The translations under genes were made by a program, and so were the position numbers. 64,000 nt of DNA from Apostichopus japonicus (Eukaryota > Echinodermata > Holothuroidea > Aspidochirotida > Stichopodidae), in NCBI RefSeq assembly GCF_037975245.1, contig NC_092568.1:3040001-3104000 (forward strand), given 5' to 3'. Numbering within the stretch: the first letter of the stretch is position 1; each line of letters begins with the position of its first letter. This document shows positions 1-12,000 of the stretch, piece by piece. The notes below the pieces were generated by a model that saw only the letters and a list, made by a program, of their open reading frames with translations, was not told the origin of the DNA and made no database searches.

Positions 1-125
1 ACCCCGCCTTCACTGATCTGTATGCTTTTGAGGTTCACGCCTCCTCTCACGGCAATCGAGTTGATCAATGACAGATCCTCGATACGATGAACGTAACGGC
101 AAAACTTTTTACCATTCACGACGAC
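1..125 (-). CDS. galectin exon: C-terminal CRD strands (continues or ends at window edge)
   Basis: After the acceptor ttcgtcag the frame reads VVVNGKKFCRYVHRIEDL and onward to KSIQISEGG, the usual galectin F4-to-F1 stretch (VNG.HF..F.HR). It starts in phase 0, matching the preceding exon. The last two minus-strand bases are gt, so the exon may end at position 3 or run on out of the window. Confidence 0.85.
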
Positions 126-3100
126 CTGACGAAGTGAAAGGTTGTGACGGTAGTATACTCCTTAAAAATATCTTCAATTTCAGGACATGAAAAATATTTA
201 AAGGTCATCGGAGGTGGCCCAAAATATGCTCATATTTTGTAATAATAATAAAAAAAAAAACATGTTTTGAGAGGTTATGCCCTGTCTAGATATTCCACAA
301 TTATTAGACAAGTAAATGTGTCATTGAGGAAAAAGTAGTTTTTTCAATTATTTACAGTAAATATGCAATTCGAAATTTGAGTGACCATTATTATTTCGAC
401 ATTCTCGCATAGTTGAGGGTAACAATGACGACATTTAATTTTTACTTTTCAGGCCCGTGTTTTGTGTGTGTGTGTGTGGGTGGGGGGGGGGGGTGTATAA
501 TGTCCGTCCGGGAGTGGACAAGGGGAGGAGTCTTTCACATATGTGCGGTATAAATGGACAATATATTGCATGATTATAGACGATTCATCACAATTCATTG
601 CGAGTACCCGCCTTTCTATGTGTTAACTAAGAATGCTCACATGATTATGATTGTGATAATTTTTTGAAAGCTTTCCCAAGTAACTTTCAGGTCTTTGTTG
701 TATAGCGTCCCCTTCTATCCCCCTCCCCCTTCACATCTTGGGTTATAAGCATGATTTATCCAGTCTACCTATATATACCTACGTTGAATGCTCGCCTCCC
801 GACGTGGATGATGACCGTGAATTTATCTCCCTCGGCAAACGGGAAATCTCCGTCGCAGTCTCGTTCTTCGTCTCCCCATCCTCCTTGTTTGGTGTTACGG
901 ACAACCACCTGACCCCCCATACGGGGGTTGAAATGGAACGCGATGTCCGAGTCGTCATCACAGCCACATTGTAAATTGATAGCAAACCTATCAAATTAAC
1001 GTACATGGGATTCAATACCTTACAAAGCAATCCTCTTTACAATTTACAAACAGTTCGTGTATATCCAGAGGAAAGCGAGGAAGGAATTGTTTAATTTCTA
1101 AGTTTGTTACAGTTCGAAGTCGCACATTAATTTGAAACTCACATCATCCACGCCCCCTCCCCAACCCCCCCCCCCCTCCCCAACCTTCCTTCTAATTCAC
1201 TTGGTATTGTAACTTTGTTCTTCTCTTAAACTACATATTGTTAAACTGAAGTATATACAACGATGCATGCGTTTAACGTCTTTATTACTAGTCTTTATTA
1301 GTACTGAATTTACTTTGGTAAGATTACTGATAGAATCTGACCGTTATAGGGATAAGCAAATATTACGGGTAAATTGTTCAAACAGAGCCGAAACAAACAA
1401 TAAAAGTCAAAGGTAATCTGTCCAAAGCAAAAACAAATAGCTGAACTCGGTTCAAAGTTCCAAAATGTTACTCTGCAAGTTTTAACAATCGGACCAACCA
1501 AGCATGTCAAATCTGGACACCAAAAGGTATCCTGTGAAAACCTTCCTGGGAATGGCATGACCATGGGTGACAAATATTGATGTTTCTAGCAATTCGAGAG
1601 GCAATTGAATGATCCAGATTCGGTTTAACCCTTTGCTCATACAGTATGCTGATGTATACACTGTCACTTAGAATTACCGATAATGGTTGTATCTGTTACA
1701 CTATGCATTCTCTCTTTCTATTGTTTTTTATCTTTTGAAAACATTCAATAGTTTACTGTGACTTGTCATTCAGCCTCTGAAGAAGATCTTGCCTGGATCG
1801 AAACGTCAGGCCCTCTTACTTTTTACACATTCTCTTACACAGGCTCTTAAGTGGATAAGCAGTTTGCTAACAGGTTTGTTTTATTTTTGAAAACATTCAA
1901 AGACAGAAAATGAAAGGGAAATTGTGAAGCGAGAATCGGTGAGTTGTTCACTTTTCGAAAACCACGTTAAAAGGAGCATGCTTGTGGTACGAGTACAAGA
2001 AACATGAGTATACGTATCAGTTTAACAGATCGTAATAATGAATATGAGTAAAATGCACCAAGCGTGAGTACATTACATAGTATAGATGTATAATGCAAAC
2101 TTAAGTAATGACATTAAGTTTGCATTATACATCTATACTAGATTTTCAACATGGCCCGAATAGAAATGTATGCATACAAATCCACAATTGCGGGTACAAG
2201 TAAAGAAAAATATGCTAGAAGTACGGGTACGAATGCGGACCCACCACAAGACTGGTAAAAAGGCGGTATAAGTCTGGTAAGAAGAATAATATTAACTCCA
2301 GTTTTGTAGTCGAATAATACCGTTTCCCACCACAAATTACATTCAAAACGAAGAAAATAGGCAAATGGTGTTTAAATGCATACAAATTTGACGATTACGA
2401 AGAGACTTCTAAACACCTCATCACTCTTAACCTTTCAAAATTGGTAACGTCTTATCGGCTTTGCTTCACATTGGGTCTTATCCAATACCGGATCTACCTG
2501 TCTGAAAACTCAGAGGTGGGCGATGACCCTGAATTGGGTAAATGGGGGCGCAGTGCTGAAACTTTTACCAAGTTGGGTAGATGGGAGATTTCATCACTCG
2601 AGTGGAGCCAGGTTAAGGGAGATATGCAGTAAACAAGCAAGGGTAGGAAACAATGTCTTAAATCGGCTTTAATACACGGGTTTTTGATTACCTGTTAGCT
2701 CCATCTTCAACTTTGCCCTTCACCACAATCTTGCATCCAGGGCGGAGGCCATCCTCGCAAATAGGTCCAACGTAAGGGACATCCTGAATTGGAGAAGAAA
2801 ATAGTAAAAGGTCACCGATTTTTGTATAGGTTATAGGTAGATGTGAAAGTGCTTCATTTGAGCGGAGCTATGTAAGAGAGGACTGAAGTAAATATATAAA
2901 GCAAATAAGATTTCATTGTCTAAAAGACAAGTAAGATTACTCTTTGACGGGCACAATTGAGTGAGGGTGGGTAGGCCTGTTTAGGACTACAACTTAACAC
3001 ACGCCCCCACTTTTGGCTGAAATTTATAGCACAACCATGGACGTCAGCGGAGGATGGGAGGGGAGAGACTGGAGGGGACTAGGAAACATTTACTTCGCTT

Positions 3101-3665
3101 GTGATCAAGAGTTACGCGTATCCTTTGGATGGATATAGGTCCAGAGGATATTTTACCGTTATTCATTTAAGTCTGAAATAGTCCCTTCAAGAGATCCTGT
3201 TCCTCACCAACAAAATATCATGTAAAGGTGGCGCACATGAAAACTGGTGCCATATAGCATGTTAACTGTGTTTAAAAAACGTTAAACAAAATGTCCAGTT
3301 TGGAAGCGTTATTTTCCCCGCAAACATATGTAAAAGAGCCCTGAAAACATTGACGAAAACTGATATCATACCAGTGTAGAAAACATTGTCCCAACTGGGA
3401 GCGATCATACACAGAAGATATGAATACAGTTCTACTGACAATAACTGTATAGGGTTCAGTAACCCCACCCCCTCCCCCTGCCCCAAATGAACTGCTTTCT
3501 GAGTCTGTTTCGTATTCTTCATCGCTTACATTTAATCAATTGATGGTTATATTTTGCGCGCTTCCCTTCGAGATGTAACCATAACCGGTGAGGGAATGGG
3601 AACTCTTACTGTATACTTACTGCGTTTCTAACGTCATCCGCGTATTTTGGCATCTTGATTTTTGT
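1..3665 (-). CDS. galectin, 5' part of gene, 3' end outside window
   Basis: Galectins are leaderless beta-sandwich lectins that bind beta-galactosides. Four minus-strand exons fit together in phase: 3653-3621 (start codon, MPKYADDVRNA), 2783-2692 (first CRD strands, begins DVPYVGP), 987-783 (sugar-binding exon) and 125-1 (last CRD strands, begins VVVNGKKF). The contact signature is complete: HFNPR, then VVRN, then WGDEER, that is the canonical H, N, R, V, N, W, E and R positions. The intron after RRAFN falls in strand F4. No signal peptide is visible, as expected for galectins. The frame is open to position 1; the last bases (minus strand ggcgg then gt) could be a donor leading to a linker and further CRDs, as in the neighbouring gene, but this cannot be seen. 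It lies about 14 kb downstream of the triple-CRD galectin in the same orientation, which suggests a local cluster. Exact coordinates rest on splice consensus and phase, not on transcripts. Confidence 0.88.
126..782. other. galectin intron, no gene seen
   Basis: Intron between the last two visible galectin exons. It contains a (TG)n tract running into a G-run (about 463-494); nothing else recognised. Confidence 0.6.
783..987 (-). CDS. galectin sugar-binding exon
   Basis: 205 nt. The first base completes an Arg codon; 68 codons then begin FAINLQCG. It contains HFNPR, QVVVRN and WGDEER, all canonical contact residues, then the FPF and FTVIIHV strands. The donor is aac|gtaggt. A donor 4 nt further on would include an in-frame TAG, so 783 is preferred. 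Confidence 0.9.
1770..1812 (+). mobile_element. Penelope-like element motif (hammerhead-like core), copy 1
   Basis: CTGAAGAAGATC, a short loop, then GGATCGAAACGTC. CTGANGA, a GATC/GATC stem and GAAAC have the layout of the minimal hammerhead motif reported in Penelope-like retroelements. A related copy is at 33034-33072. This is motif resemblance only. Confidence 0.4.
2078..2140. repeat. perfect 27-bp inverted repeat with 9-nt loop
   Basis: Arms 2078-2104 and 2114-2140 are exact reverse complements (TAGTATAGATGTATAATGCA and onward); the loop is gtaatgaca. It lies in a galectin intron and can fold on either strand. Confidence 0.95.
2692..2783 (-). CDS. galectin first CRD-strand exon
   Basis: 92 nt, acceptor aattcag, donor acag|gtaatc. 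It encodes DVPYVGPICEDGLRPGC, then KIVVKGKV, the typical Y.GPI.....PG..I.I.G opening of a galectin CRD. It ends in phase 2 (AG), completed to Arg by the next exon, the same phase pattern as the three equivalent exons in the neighbouring gene. Confidence 0.87.
3621..3665 (-). CDS. galectin start exon (ATG at 3653)
   Basis: The ATG (3653-3651) opens MPKYADDVRNA and the exon ends in gca|gtaagt in phase 0. A pyrimidine-rich tract and ctacag acceptor at 3666-3671 place a 12-nt 5' untranslated piece before the ATG, so an upstream noncoding exon is expected. Confidence 0.75.
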
Positions 3666-4741
3666 CTGTAGATAATGCGGAAAAAATGAAAATGTTTATG
3701 GACTGTAGGTGCGGCTTTAAAACCAGCTGTCTGTTTCAACTGCGTATACTTAAATACACCTTCGTGCTGGAGTACATATTGCCTCCGACCAAGGTCATTG
3801 AAGATCTTTAGCGCATAAAACTAGACCCTTTGCTTGGTCAAACGAGAAGAGGTAGGCTGGCCGGAAGTGAACGGTCACCGTATAGGAGGTCATGTGTCAA
3901 AAGGTCACCAGATAACTCTGGACAGGCTAGAATGAGAGTGCAGTTGTTATGAGAAGATAAGTAAGTGATGAAGCGAAATAGATTTTACTTTGAAATTCAA
4001 ACAAATAATAATATTACATTCGTTCATATATTTATTACACATTAATTAACACAGGCACGTATGCCAAAAAGTAGCAGACTGCAGTACGGTACGACCAAGC
4101 CTGTTCGTATTTCTACCTCGCATAATGATGATATCCTATAAGCTATCCTAAGCCATCCGGTAGTATAAAGGTAGTGCACGAACTATACCTGCATGTATAT
4201 TTACGACTATTACATGGTTACCCGCGTAGGTGTTAGGTCATATAAGGTTCAAAGAATTTTATATTGCACCTCTATGGCCTGACGGCTGACGCCATGTTTT
4301 GTTGGATCACTTCTCACGTCATTTTAACCTCATTGATTGTTCAGTGAACAAGGATGTAGACCTTTGATATTTACACAAAGCTTCATTATATAGGATTGCC
4401 ATTTCACGTGAAACGAGTTCACAACACCAACAATGGTGGGAATAAAACTAATATGGAGAGGGGAATACCGTATTACATGGATATCTCTCCCTGATTCAAT
4501 GCAGATTGTGGAGTTTATATTGGCAGGTCTGGTCGTTGGTATTTGGTTGGTTCCGCGGCAAATAACGCATATATGGTATATACTTGATATGTAAGACCAC
4601 CCTTCCCTGTCACAATTTCACCGGAAGAGTTTCCGGTAAAAGTAATGTTACACCTAATAACGTATTCGAAGAAATACGACTGTTATGTGGTTTTTGTGTG
4701 GTAGATTATGTAAATGACCGAGTACAATATAGCATGCATAT

Positions 4742-4981
4742 ATGATACTCGCCGGCCGTTATGCAAATATCAAATGTAAAGAGCACGCTACCTATTATCT
4801 ATATCATAGACGTTGGGGAGTTCCAATGTGGAATTCCATGCCACAAGGACACAGATATTGCCACTCACTGAACAGTTTCAGGAAACAGCTTAAAACCTTT
4901 ATCTTTCAAGGCGTTTTTGAAGTGTTCCACGACATTAGCGCTTTATTGATGATTGATGATGCGTATATCATTATTCAGTGA
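4742..4981 (+). pseudogene. LINE reverse-transcriptase C-terminal tail fragment
   Basis: The plus-strand frame includes VPMWNSMPQ followed by SLNSFRKQLKTFIF, the usual P.WN.LP......SL..FK..LK...F end of non-LTR reverse transcriptases. The rest of the enzyme is absent, so it is a 5'-truncated remnant. Confidence 0.55.
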
Positions 4982-5202
4982 CAATATAACCATGCACGTT
5001 CTTTGCACTAACTCTCGTACGATGTGACAATAACCAGGTTATGTGCACTGACCCATGGTTGACTGTACTGTAGATGTATAACAAGTCACAATAGTTACTA
5101 TAACACCTCCCACTCACTGACTGGAATAAACTAGACTAGATGCGATACCATTGACAGTTATGCTGGGATCGTTCCACTGACCCAATTAGTGATATTAAAG
5201 GG

Positions 5203-5731
5203 CATAGGCGTAGGAGGCGGGGGGGCTGGGGGGGCTGCAGCCCCCCCAACCAAAATTGTTGGTGAAAATTCGGGCAATATGCTGAGAATTTTTCGGGCAC
5301 CTACTGAAAGAAGAAAAATCTGCAGTGTGTTTTTCATTTTTTTTGTGAAAATTCGGGCAATATGCTGAGAATTTTTCGGGCACCTACTGAGAGCAGAATA
5401 ATTTGCAATGTGTTTTTCAATTTTTTTTGTGAAAATCGGGCAATATGCTGAGAATTTTCGGGCACCAATAATTCTAACCAATATGGAAGGGTAATAACAC
5501 GAAAAATATAACCAACATTTCTTTGCGCGCTCAGCGCGCGTTCAACATCTTAGTGTGCATATCATATAGGCATTCATCGGGTAAAGGCATGTGATGAAAT
5601 AACCGATCAATGTCCATATGATATGCACATTAAGATGTTGAGCGCGCGCGGAGCGCGCGAAAAATTTCGGTTACATTTTTCGGGCAAGTCGTTACAGCCC
5701 CCCCAAATCAAATTAGGCTCCTACGCCTATG
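5203..5731. mobile_element. hAT-type MITE
   Basis: Terminal inverted repeats CATAGGCGTAGGAG and CTCCTACGCCTATG, flanked by an exact 8-bp target duplication TTAAAGGG (5195-5202, 5732-5739). Inside are three copies of an about 85-bp unit (cgggcaatatgctgag) and an inverted pair rich in GCGCGC. No transposase. Confidence 0.85.
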
Positions 5732-7729
5732 TTAAAGGGAATATGACTGCGCAACGTGGTTAAAAACGAGAAAAATTTAGTCAACCCAGCTTTAGCCCTC
5801 TGATAAAAAGGGATGCTACCCCCCCCCCCCCATGGCTACGCAGACAGAATTCTTAATGTAAAGTATACATAAACATGTAACTTAACCAGAGGAGTTGTAC
5901 AATTCTTCAACTTGAAGGTTGTTTAAAACTTGCAACATATAGCACCATCTTGTATCAAAGCAAATCCGCCATTTTACCAAATTTTCCCAAAAGGCAAGGA
6001 GCAACCCTTAGAACCCTCCGAAAGACGATACATCTTAGTCGCCCCCCCCCCCTCCCATAACACAAAATTATGGATGCGGTCCTGGCTGCCATGCCTGTAT
6101 CCAGTTATTTTGAGCCCCAACAATTTAAGGAGTGGCACAATCTTGCACAATTGATGGTGCAGCAGATGCGGGCATCCCCCCACACTCGTTCCCCGACCAG
6201 GCTACTGGCCTGCCGGATTCACTACTAAAATAAATAAAGATAACAGCAAGGTCTTTAATAGATTGTTAGTTCCTTATTTCCAATTAGTTAGTTGTAGGCC
6301 TATATGGACTTCTGTTTAAATTCACTCACAGGTCCCATTGGTCTAATGATCTCCTCCTTATTATAAGACAAAACATGATATGCACGTCATGAACCCCCCC
6401 CCCCCCCCCAGCCCCGCCGCAGTCCCTCGCAATTAACATTATTAAAACGAAACATCTGGTAAAAGCTTGTGACAGAATTATTATCCATCTTTGAAAAGTG
6501 TTTAGGTGTATAGGCATAGATAATTAGTGCACTGAATTGTTCCTTCCGTTGTGATAGCATGCCGTGCCGAACGGTTATTACATGTCAACTTCACTTGAAA
6601 GCAATATTCTGACCAAGCACGGTTTATTCGACAATCAATATTATAAACAGCTATAACGTACATTTTTTACTGCACTTTTGTCTCAATGATAAAAAATCAA
6701 TTCTCCGCTTTGAAAGCAAAACACATATAGGGTATATTTATTAAATCCTAACTGAATAGCTTACACACAATAACATGTATATGTAAGTAGACTACGTATG
6801 ACAATATGACGCATAGCTAACGTATATGCTATGGTGGCCACGTAGCCTACATGCGCTGGCAATAACAGGAAGTGCAAGATATTCATATCTTATTCCAAGC
6901 CTCAGCTCGGTTAAAGAGACTAATATATTGCACTGAGTGAACGGTATCATGTTTCAAAATTCTTTTCTCTGAAACAGTTCTCGATTGCATTGACAAAATT
7001 GTAACACAGTCCGCCCTGTTGAGGGCAGGTAGACAGACCGTTTAAAAATGTTACTTAGTGAAATAAATTGATGAGGGAAGGACGGTGCGTAAAGGATCAC
7101 AATATCTGTCTACTTTCCCTATAACATGACACGGAGACGGGGAGGGAGATGGAAACGTATAGTATGATGGACCATTGGTATACGTTTGAGTAATGTTCAC
7201 CCTTGATAATCTATGTAAAGAGAAAGAGTGGTCTCTAACTACATGTCTACCTCGTAAATGAGTCTGTCTGGCTATATTTGCAAATAAGCAGCACCCCCCA
7301 TGCGACGGACACACGAGGGGAGGGAGGGGGGGGGAATGAATATGTGCGTTTCTCCTCTCAGATGTTCAAGGGAATCGGACCAGTTTTAATAGATCCAGAT
7401 TTTCCTGGGTTAGAAATTGTCTTTAGTGATTCGAAAGATTTTTACACTCACTTCATCAAATGTTACAGAATTTGATATGGTCGTATAATATAGCACAATA
7501 GTTGCAGCGTCTAAGCACTCTCTTTCATGTCATTATACAAAAATTGTATCCCTCACCATGGGCGATGTTCAATAAAAACTTCAATCTTTAGTGACGTGTT
7601 AATCAGGCAGCGTGCACGGTTCCACACCAAGGTAGGACTGACCTTATAAAATATAAAATTTCAGATAGCAGCCCAAATTAAAAACATTCTCAAAATGTCC
7701 GAATAAAACACCTTTTACTTATAGCTTAC

Positions 7730-7890
7730 CTGTGGTTTAATTAATGGCAGATTTGTAAACAGTCTCTGTTCTGGACGTCGCTGTGCTGTGAAGTAAAGTT
7801 ACAACTTGCACCAGTCGAAGGCAGGATGGAAGTGATCAACTTCGTGTTATGCTGAACTAACACTGAATGAATGACTAGCGTATATATATA
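7730..7890 (-). promoter_or_regulatory. possible promoter and noncoding first exon of the galectin gene at 1-3665
   Basis: On the minus strand a TATATATATA stretch (7881-7890) is followed about 150 nt downstream by a strong donor, cacag|gtaagc, with the exon side ending at 7730. This would fit a TATA box, start site and noncoding first exon spliced to the acceptor at 3666. It is inference from position and motif only; a dinucleotide repeat can mimic a TATA box. Confidence 0.25.
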
Positions 7891-9010
7891 GGCTACGTTG
7901 TGTGCTGCTACCCAAACACATCTAATAGAATCTCGTTGACCTTTTGAAACACAAGCACACAAATGGGCTGTGTTTGTATAGCCATAAATTCCTTCTCAAA
8001 TTCCTGTTTCCACCCGTGTCGTGTTCGGACGTCCTCCTATAAGCGGATTCCATAGAATGATGAGATTCGTGAGAATGTTAATTAATCGTACCGTATGTAT
8101 GTAATTATGCCTGACGAGGGGTATGAGAGCGGGAGAGAGTCAAGGAGGTGCAACCCCGGGCCTGGAGTCAATTAGGGGGAACGGGAAATACGGGATAAAT
8201 AATGATGTATAAAATGTTCATATTGTACAACATAATTGACGCCGAGGCCGGATCTTCCACGCCCATGTGTGCAAGATATGGCCAGTTGGGTACCTATATT
8301 TATCATGGGACTGTGTATCTAGCTCTGATACAGTGTGACAGTTTGACCTATACCCTATCAATAACTCTTTTAGATGTCTTTTGGTTTTGGCCATGAATAC
8401 TACAACTGCTGAAAACTCTTGAAAGAAATATGCATATAGCTAGCGATTCACGTCACGAACAATCGTGGGCCAAAAAAAAAAAGTAATATCCGCTCACCCT
8501 TAGTTAGATAATGACAATGACAACAATTTATTTCCAGCAATTGAGTACAGTACATGAATGTTTAACAAAGTATAAACGAATGTTTTAATATACAATTAAA
8601 TCTAGAGAGAGGTACAAAGAGAAAAAATCAGCGAGTGACGAACCTGAATCGCTATCCGACGATTTTAAAGGTTACACTTGAGACAATTGGTACACATACA
8701 TGTTTGTTGAGTCCTTCACGGTCCCCTTAATATGCTACAAAGTCTGATAAAAGTCACCAACGCACAAATTTTACAAGGATTTGATTGCCAAGCTCGAAGT
8801 AGTGTTACACACTGGGACACTAATTTTCTATTTTATTCATCTTTAATGTTTGGAACTAATTTTGGAGGACCAGAGACGCTATGGTGGCATACTCTAAAGT
8901 GAATCTATATCACTTCTCCCAAAGTGGTCTCCTTCAAGAAAACGCGCCGATGTGCAGCAGGAGATCATCTTTTGCGATATGTTATTCCTGTATATTTTCG
9001 TGGCTTGGAT

Positions 9011-12000
9011 TAGTCCAGGAGCCCAGAAGGTTTATTCAGCTGAAGAGGTACAAAAGGTTTGGTGGCCTGATTGTGTTGGTAGGTGACCAAGCTTCAATAA
9101 AATGTGTTGCTGCCGGGGCACACCCTGCATGGTAGGTGAGGGGGTCACAAAATAAGGGGGCAAAATATGCTTTTATTTAGCAAGCACACAAGTTTCTGGG
9201 TTTTATACCCAGGAGGGTACCTTGCATCATGGTGGCAATGACAGCAATATCTGACTGCATGGGGCCCCAGACAGTAGCCCAAAAGGGGCCCGCCCATATG
9301 GTATTATTCAGCTGAAAAGGTACAAGGGTAGATCCTTTTGCATTTGAACTATTACACATTGGGGTGTACTAAAACACTAATGACAGTAACTTTGTCCTGC
9401 ATAGGGGCCCAAACAGTAGCCCTAAGAATGGGCCATGCGGTACAACCAGCTGTTGGCTAATTTATTTAGCTGAAAAGGTACATGAACAAAACCTGTTGGA
9501 TACTGCTCCCAGCAAGACTAATTACATTGCTGTAGCAACAACAGCAATATCTGACTGCATGGGGCCCTAGACAGTAGCCCAAAAGGGGCCCGCCCATATG
9601 GTATTATTCAGCTGAAAAGGTACAAGGGTAGATCCTTTTGCATTTGAACTATTACACATTGGGGTGTACTAAAACACTAATGACAGTAACTTTGTCCTGC
9701 ATAGGGGCCCAAACAGTAGCCCTAAGAATGGGCCATGCGGTACAACCAACTGTTGGCTAATTTATTTAGCTGAAAAGGTACATGAACAAAACTTGTTGGA
9801 TACTGCTCCCAGCAAGACTAATTACATTGCTGTAGCAACAACAGCAATATCTGACTGCATGGGGCCCCAGACAGTAGCCCAAAAGGGGCCCGCCCATATG
9901 GTATTATTCAGCTGAAAAGGTACAAGGGTAGATCCTTTTGCATTTGAACTATTACACATTGGGGTAAATTAAAATACTAATGACAGTAACATTGTCCTGC
10001 ATATATGTCCAAACAGTAACCTTAAAGATAGGCCCTGCAGCCCAACCAGCTGCTGGCTTATTTCCCTACCTGAACAGGTACATAAACAAAACGTGTTAGA
10101 TACCGCTTCAGGCAAGACTAACTCTATTGCTGCAGTAATGACAGCATATCTGCCTGCATGGGGCAAGACGGTGGATAACAATTAAATGATCAAATCATGG
10201 TGAGTACAAATTCTTCTGTTTCTCAAATACTCATTAGTTAGCTATAAAATTCTAGTTAAGGGGGTAACTTCACAGAAAAATAATTAAATTTGCTGGTTTC
10301 CACATTTCTAGCAATTGCCATAAATAACTATATCCCATCCCTTTCAATTGACAGGCTTCCCTTTTCCCAAAAAATATTAGTTTATTCATACTTTGAGGAT
10401 TTTTGGGTAGTAGGCCTATTTATAATTAGGGCCAAGCTGGATGCACTCGCGCTACGCCCTCGTGCATCGCTTGCATTATTATAAAAGTATCTGTGTGTAA
10501 TCACGGTAGTCTAATTAACCCCCAAACGTGCATTATCCTATAGATAAACCCACGCTGACCGTTGATTAACTCCGTTCATTCATACCTTATGACTTTTGTC
10601 AATAAAAAGGCAAAAAATACAATTTTTTTAGCAGATTTGATAAATGTGTTACCCCGTAGAAAACATCAATGCACATGTGCAAAATAAAAAGAAAACGCCC
10701 AAATGATCACGAATATTCAAAACAATTTTACTGCTATCAGTAAAAAAATGCATCAAACATGGGAATGGAAGCAATTAGAAAGATTATAGATTAACACGAA
10801 CACGGATTTCATAGTTATTATGTAATAAAACCCATCTGTTTGCAGTGGTTAAAAGCAAAACTTCCACCACACCCTTGAGCAACATTTCATCTGCTTGACA
10901 TGTACAAAACCTGTAACCCAGAACCTAAGAGGCTGTTGAACATTGATGTAGATTTGATATTTGGCCTTTTCTTGGTTGACCCTAACATGTAACATTATTT
11001 GGCCAAAAAAATTACTGCAAAATATTACTCGCTAAGTCAAGTGCTGTATTTTCCATGTTCTGCTGTGACAATGCATGGACAATAATAATGTCAGCAGCTT
11101 ACATTTCAGAAAATTCCACTGACTTACAGTACTAGTTACTTTTCTGTACATTCGTAACTTTTGTACCTAGCTATGGGCATCTAGTAACACTCCTTCGTTA
11201 TAATACTGTGTGCTAAACTTTATGTTATCAAAATTATACAAGTATTAGTGAAATAGCATGCATGAGAGTAAGCAGGTGGATGTACGTTTGATCTATAAAT
11301 AAAGCAAATAAATGTTGCCTAAGATATACAAAATTGACTGTTTACAGTACATTATCCTAGTGTACATGTATTATGGATGTTACTATATGTTATCATTTTA
11401 ACCAAAAATGTCAATATGTTATTTCATCAAGTGATGATGTTAACATGCCTTCATGTGATTATCACTGATAAATCATTACGATCAATGATTGAGCAATCTG
11501 AATCAAAGTATATCAGTTCAATGCTACAACGATGGAGACCAACTTTGAGTTAATTAGGGCCAGTACAATGTTTTAGGTCATTCTGAAAGATACAATTCTG
11601 GCTACACAAAGTATATTAAATTACATTTCAAAAAGTGCACCTATCATAGCGTTCAGGTATGGCATTCACAGTTTTGAATTGCCTCGCAATCCACTTATAA
11701 GGTACGTTACACTGGATTTGTAACTAAGAAGACAAATAACGCTGTTAACCAGGTCCAATAAATCATAAACCTCTTGTAATTATATTATTTCTGTTTTCTC
11801 TCACTGCTCGTCCAATCGTGGCAAGATACGATAAACATGAAAGGCGGGACCATGTTGGGCTATATTGTCTGGGCCCCAGTGCAGAACGAAGTTGGTGTCA
11901 TTGGTAGACCTACTTGTGTAAACCTAAATGTATCAGCATCAATGCTGAAAGATTCGCCCTTGTATTACTTTGGCTGAATAACACCAAACGGGCCTTTCGG

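Larger units (their letters stand above)
988..2691. other. galectin intron
   Basis: Intron with a Penelope-type motif (1770-1812) and a perfect 27-bp hairpin (2078-2140). No coding sequence recognised. Confidence 0.6.
3666..9010. other. no host coding sequence recognised
   Basis: Apart from the LINE tail, the hAT MITE and the possible noncoding exon at 7730, I see only AT-rich sequence, short C/G runs and short spurious frames. Confidence 0.5.
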
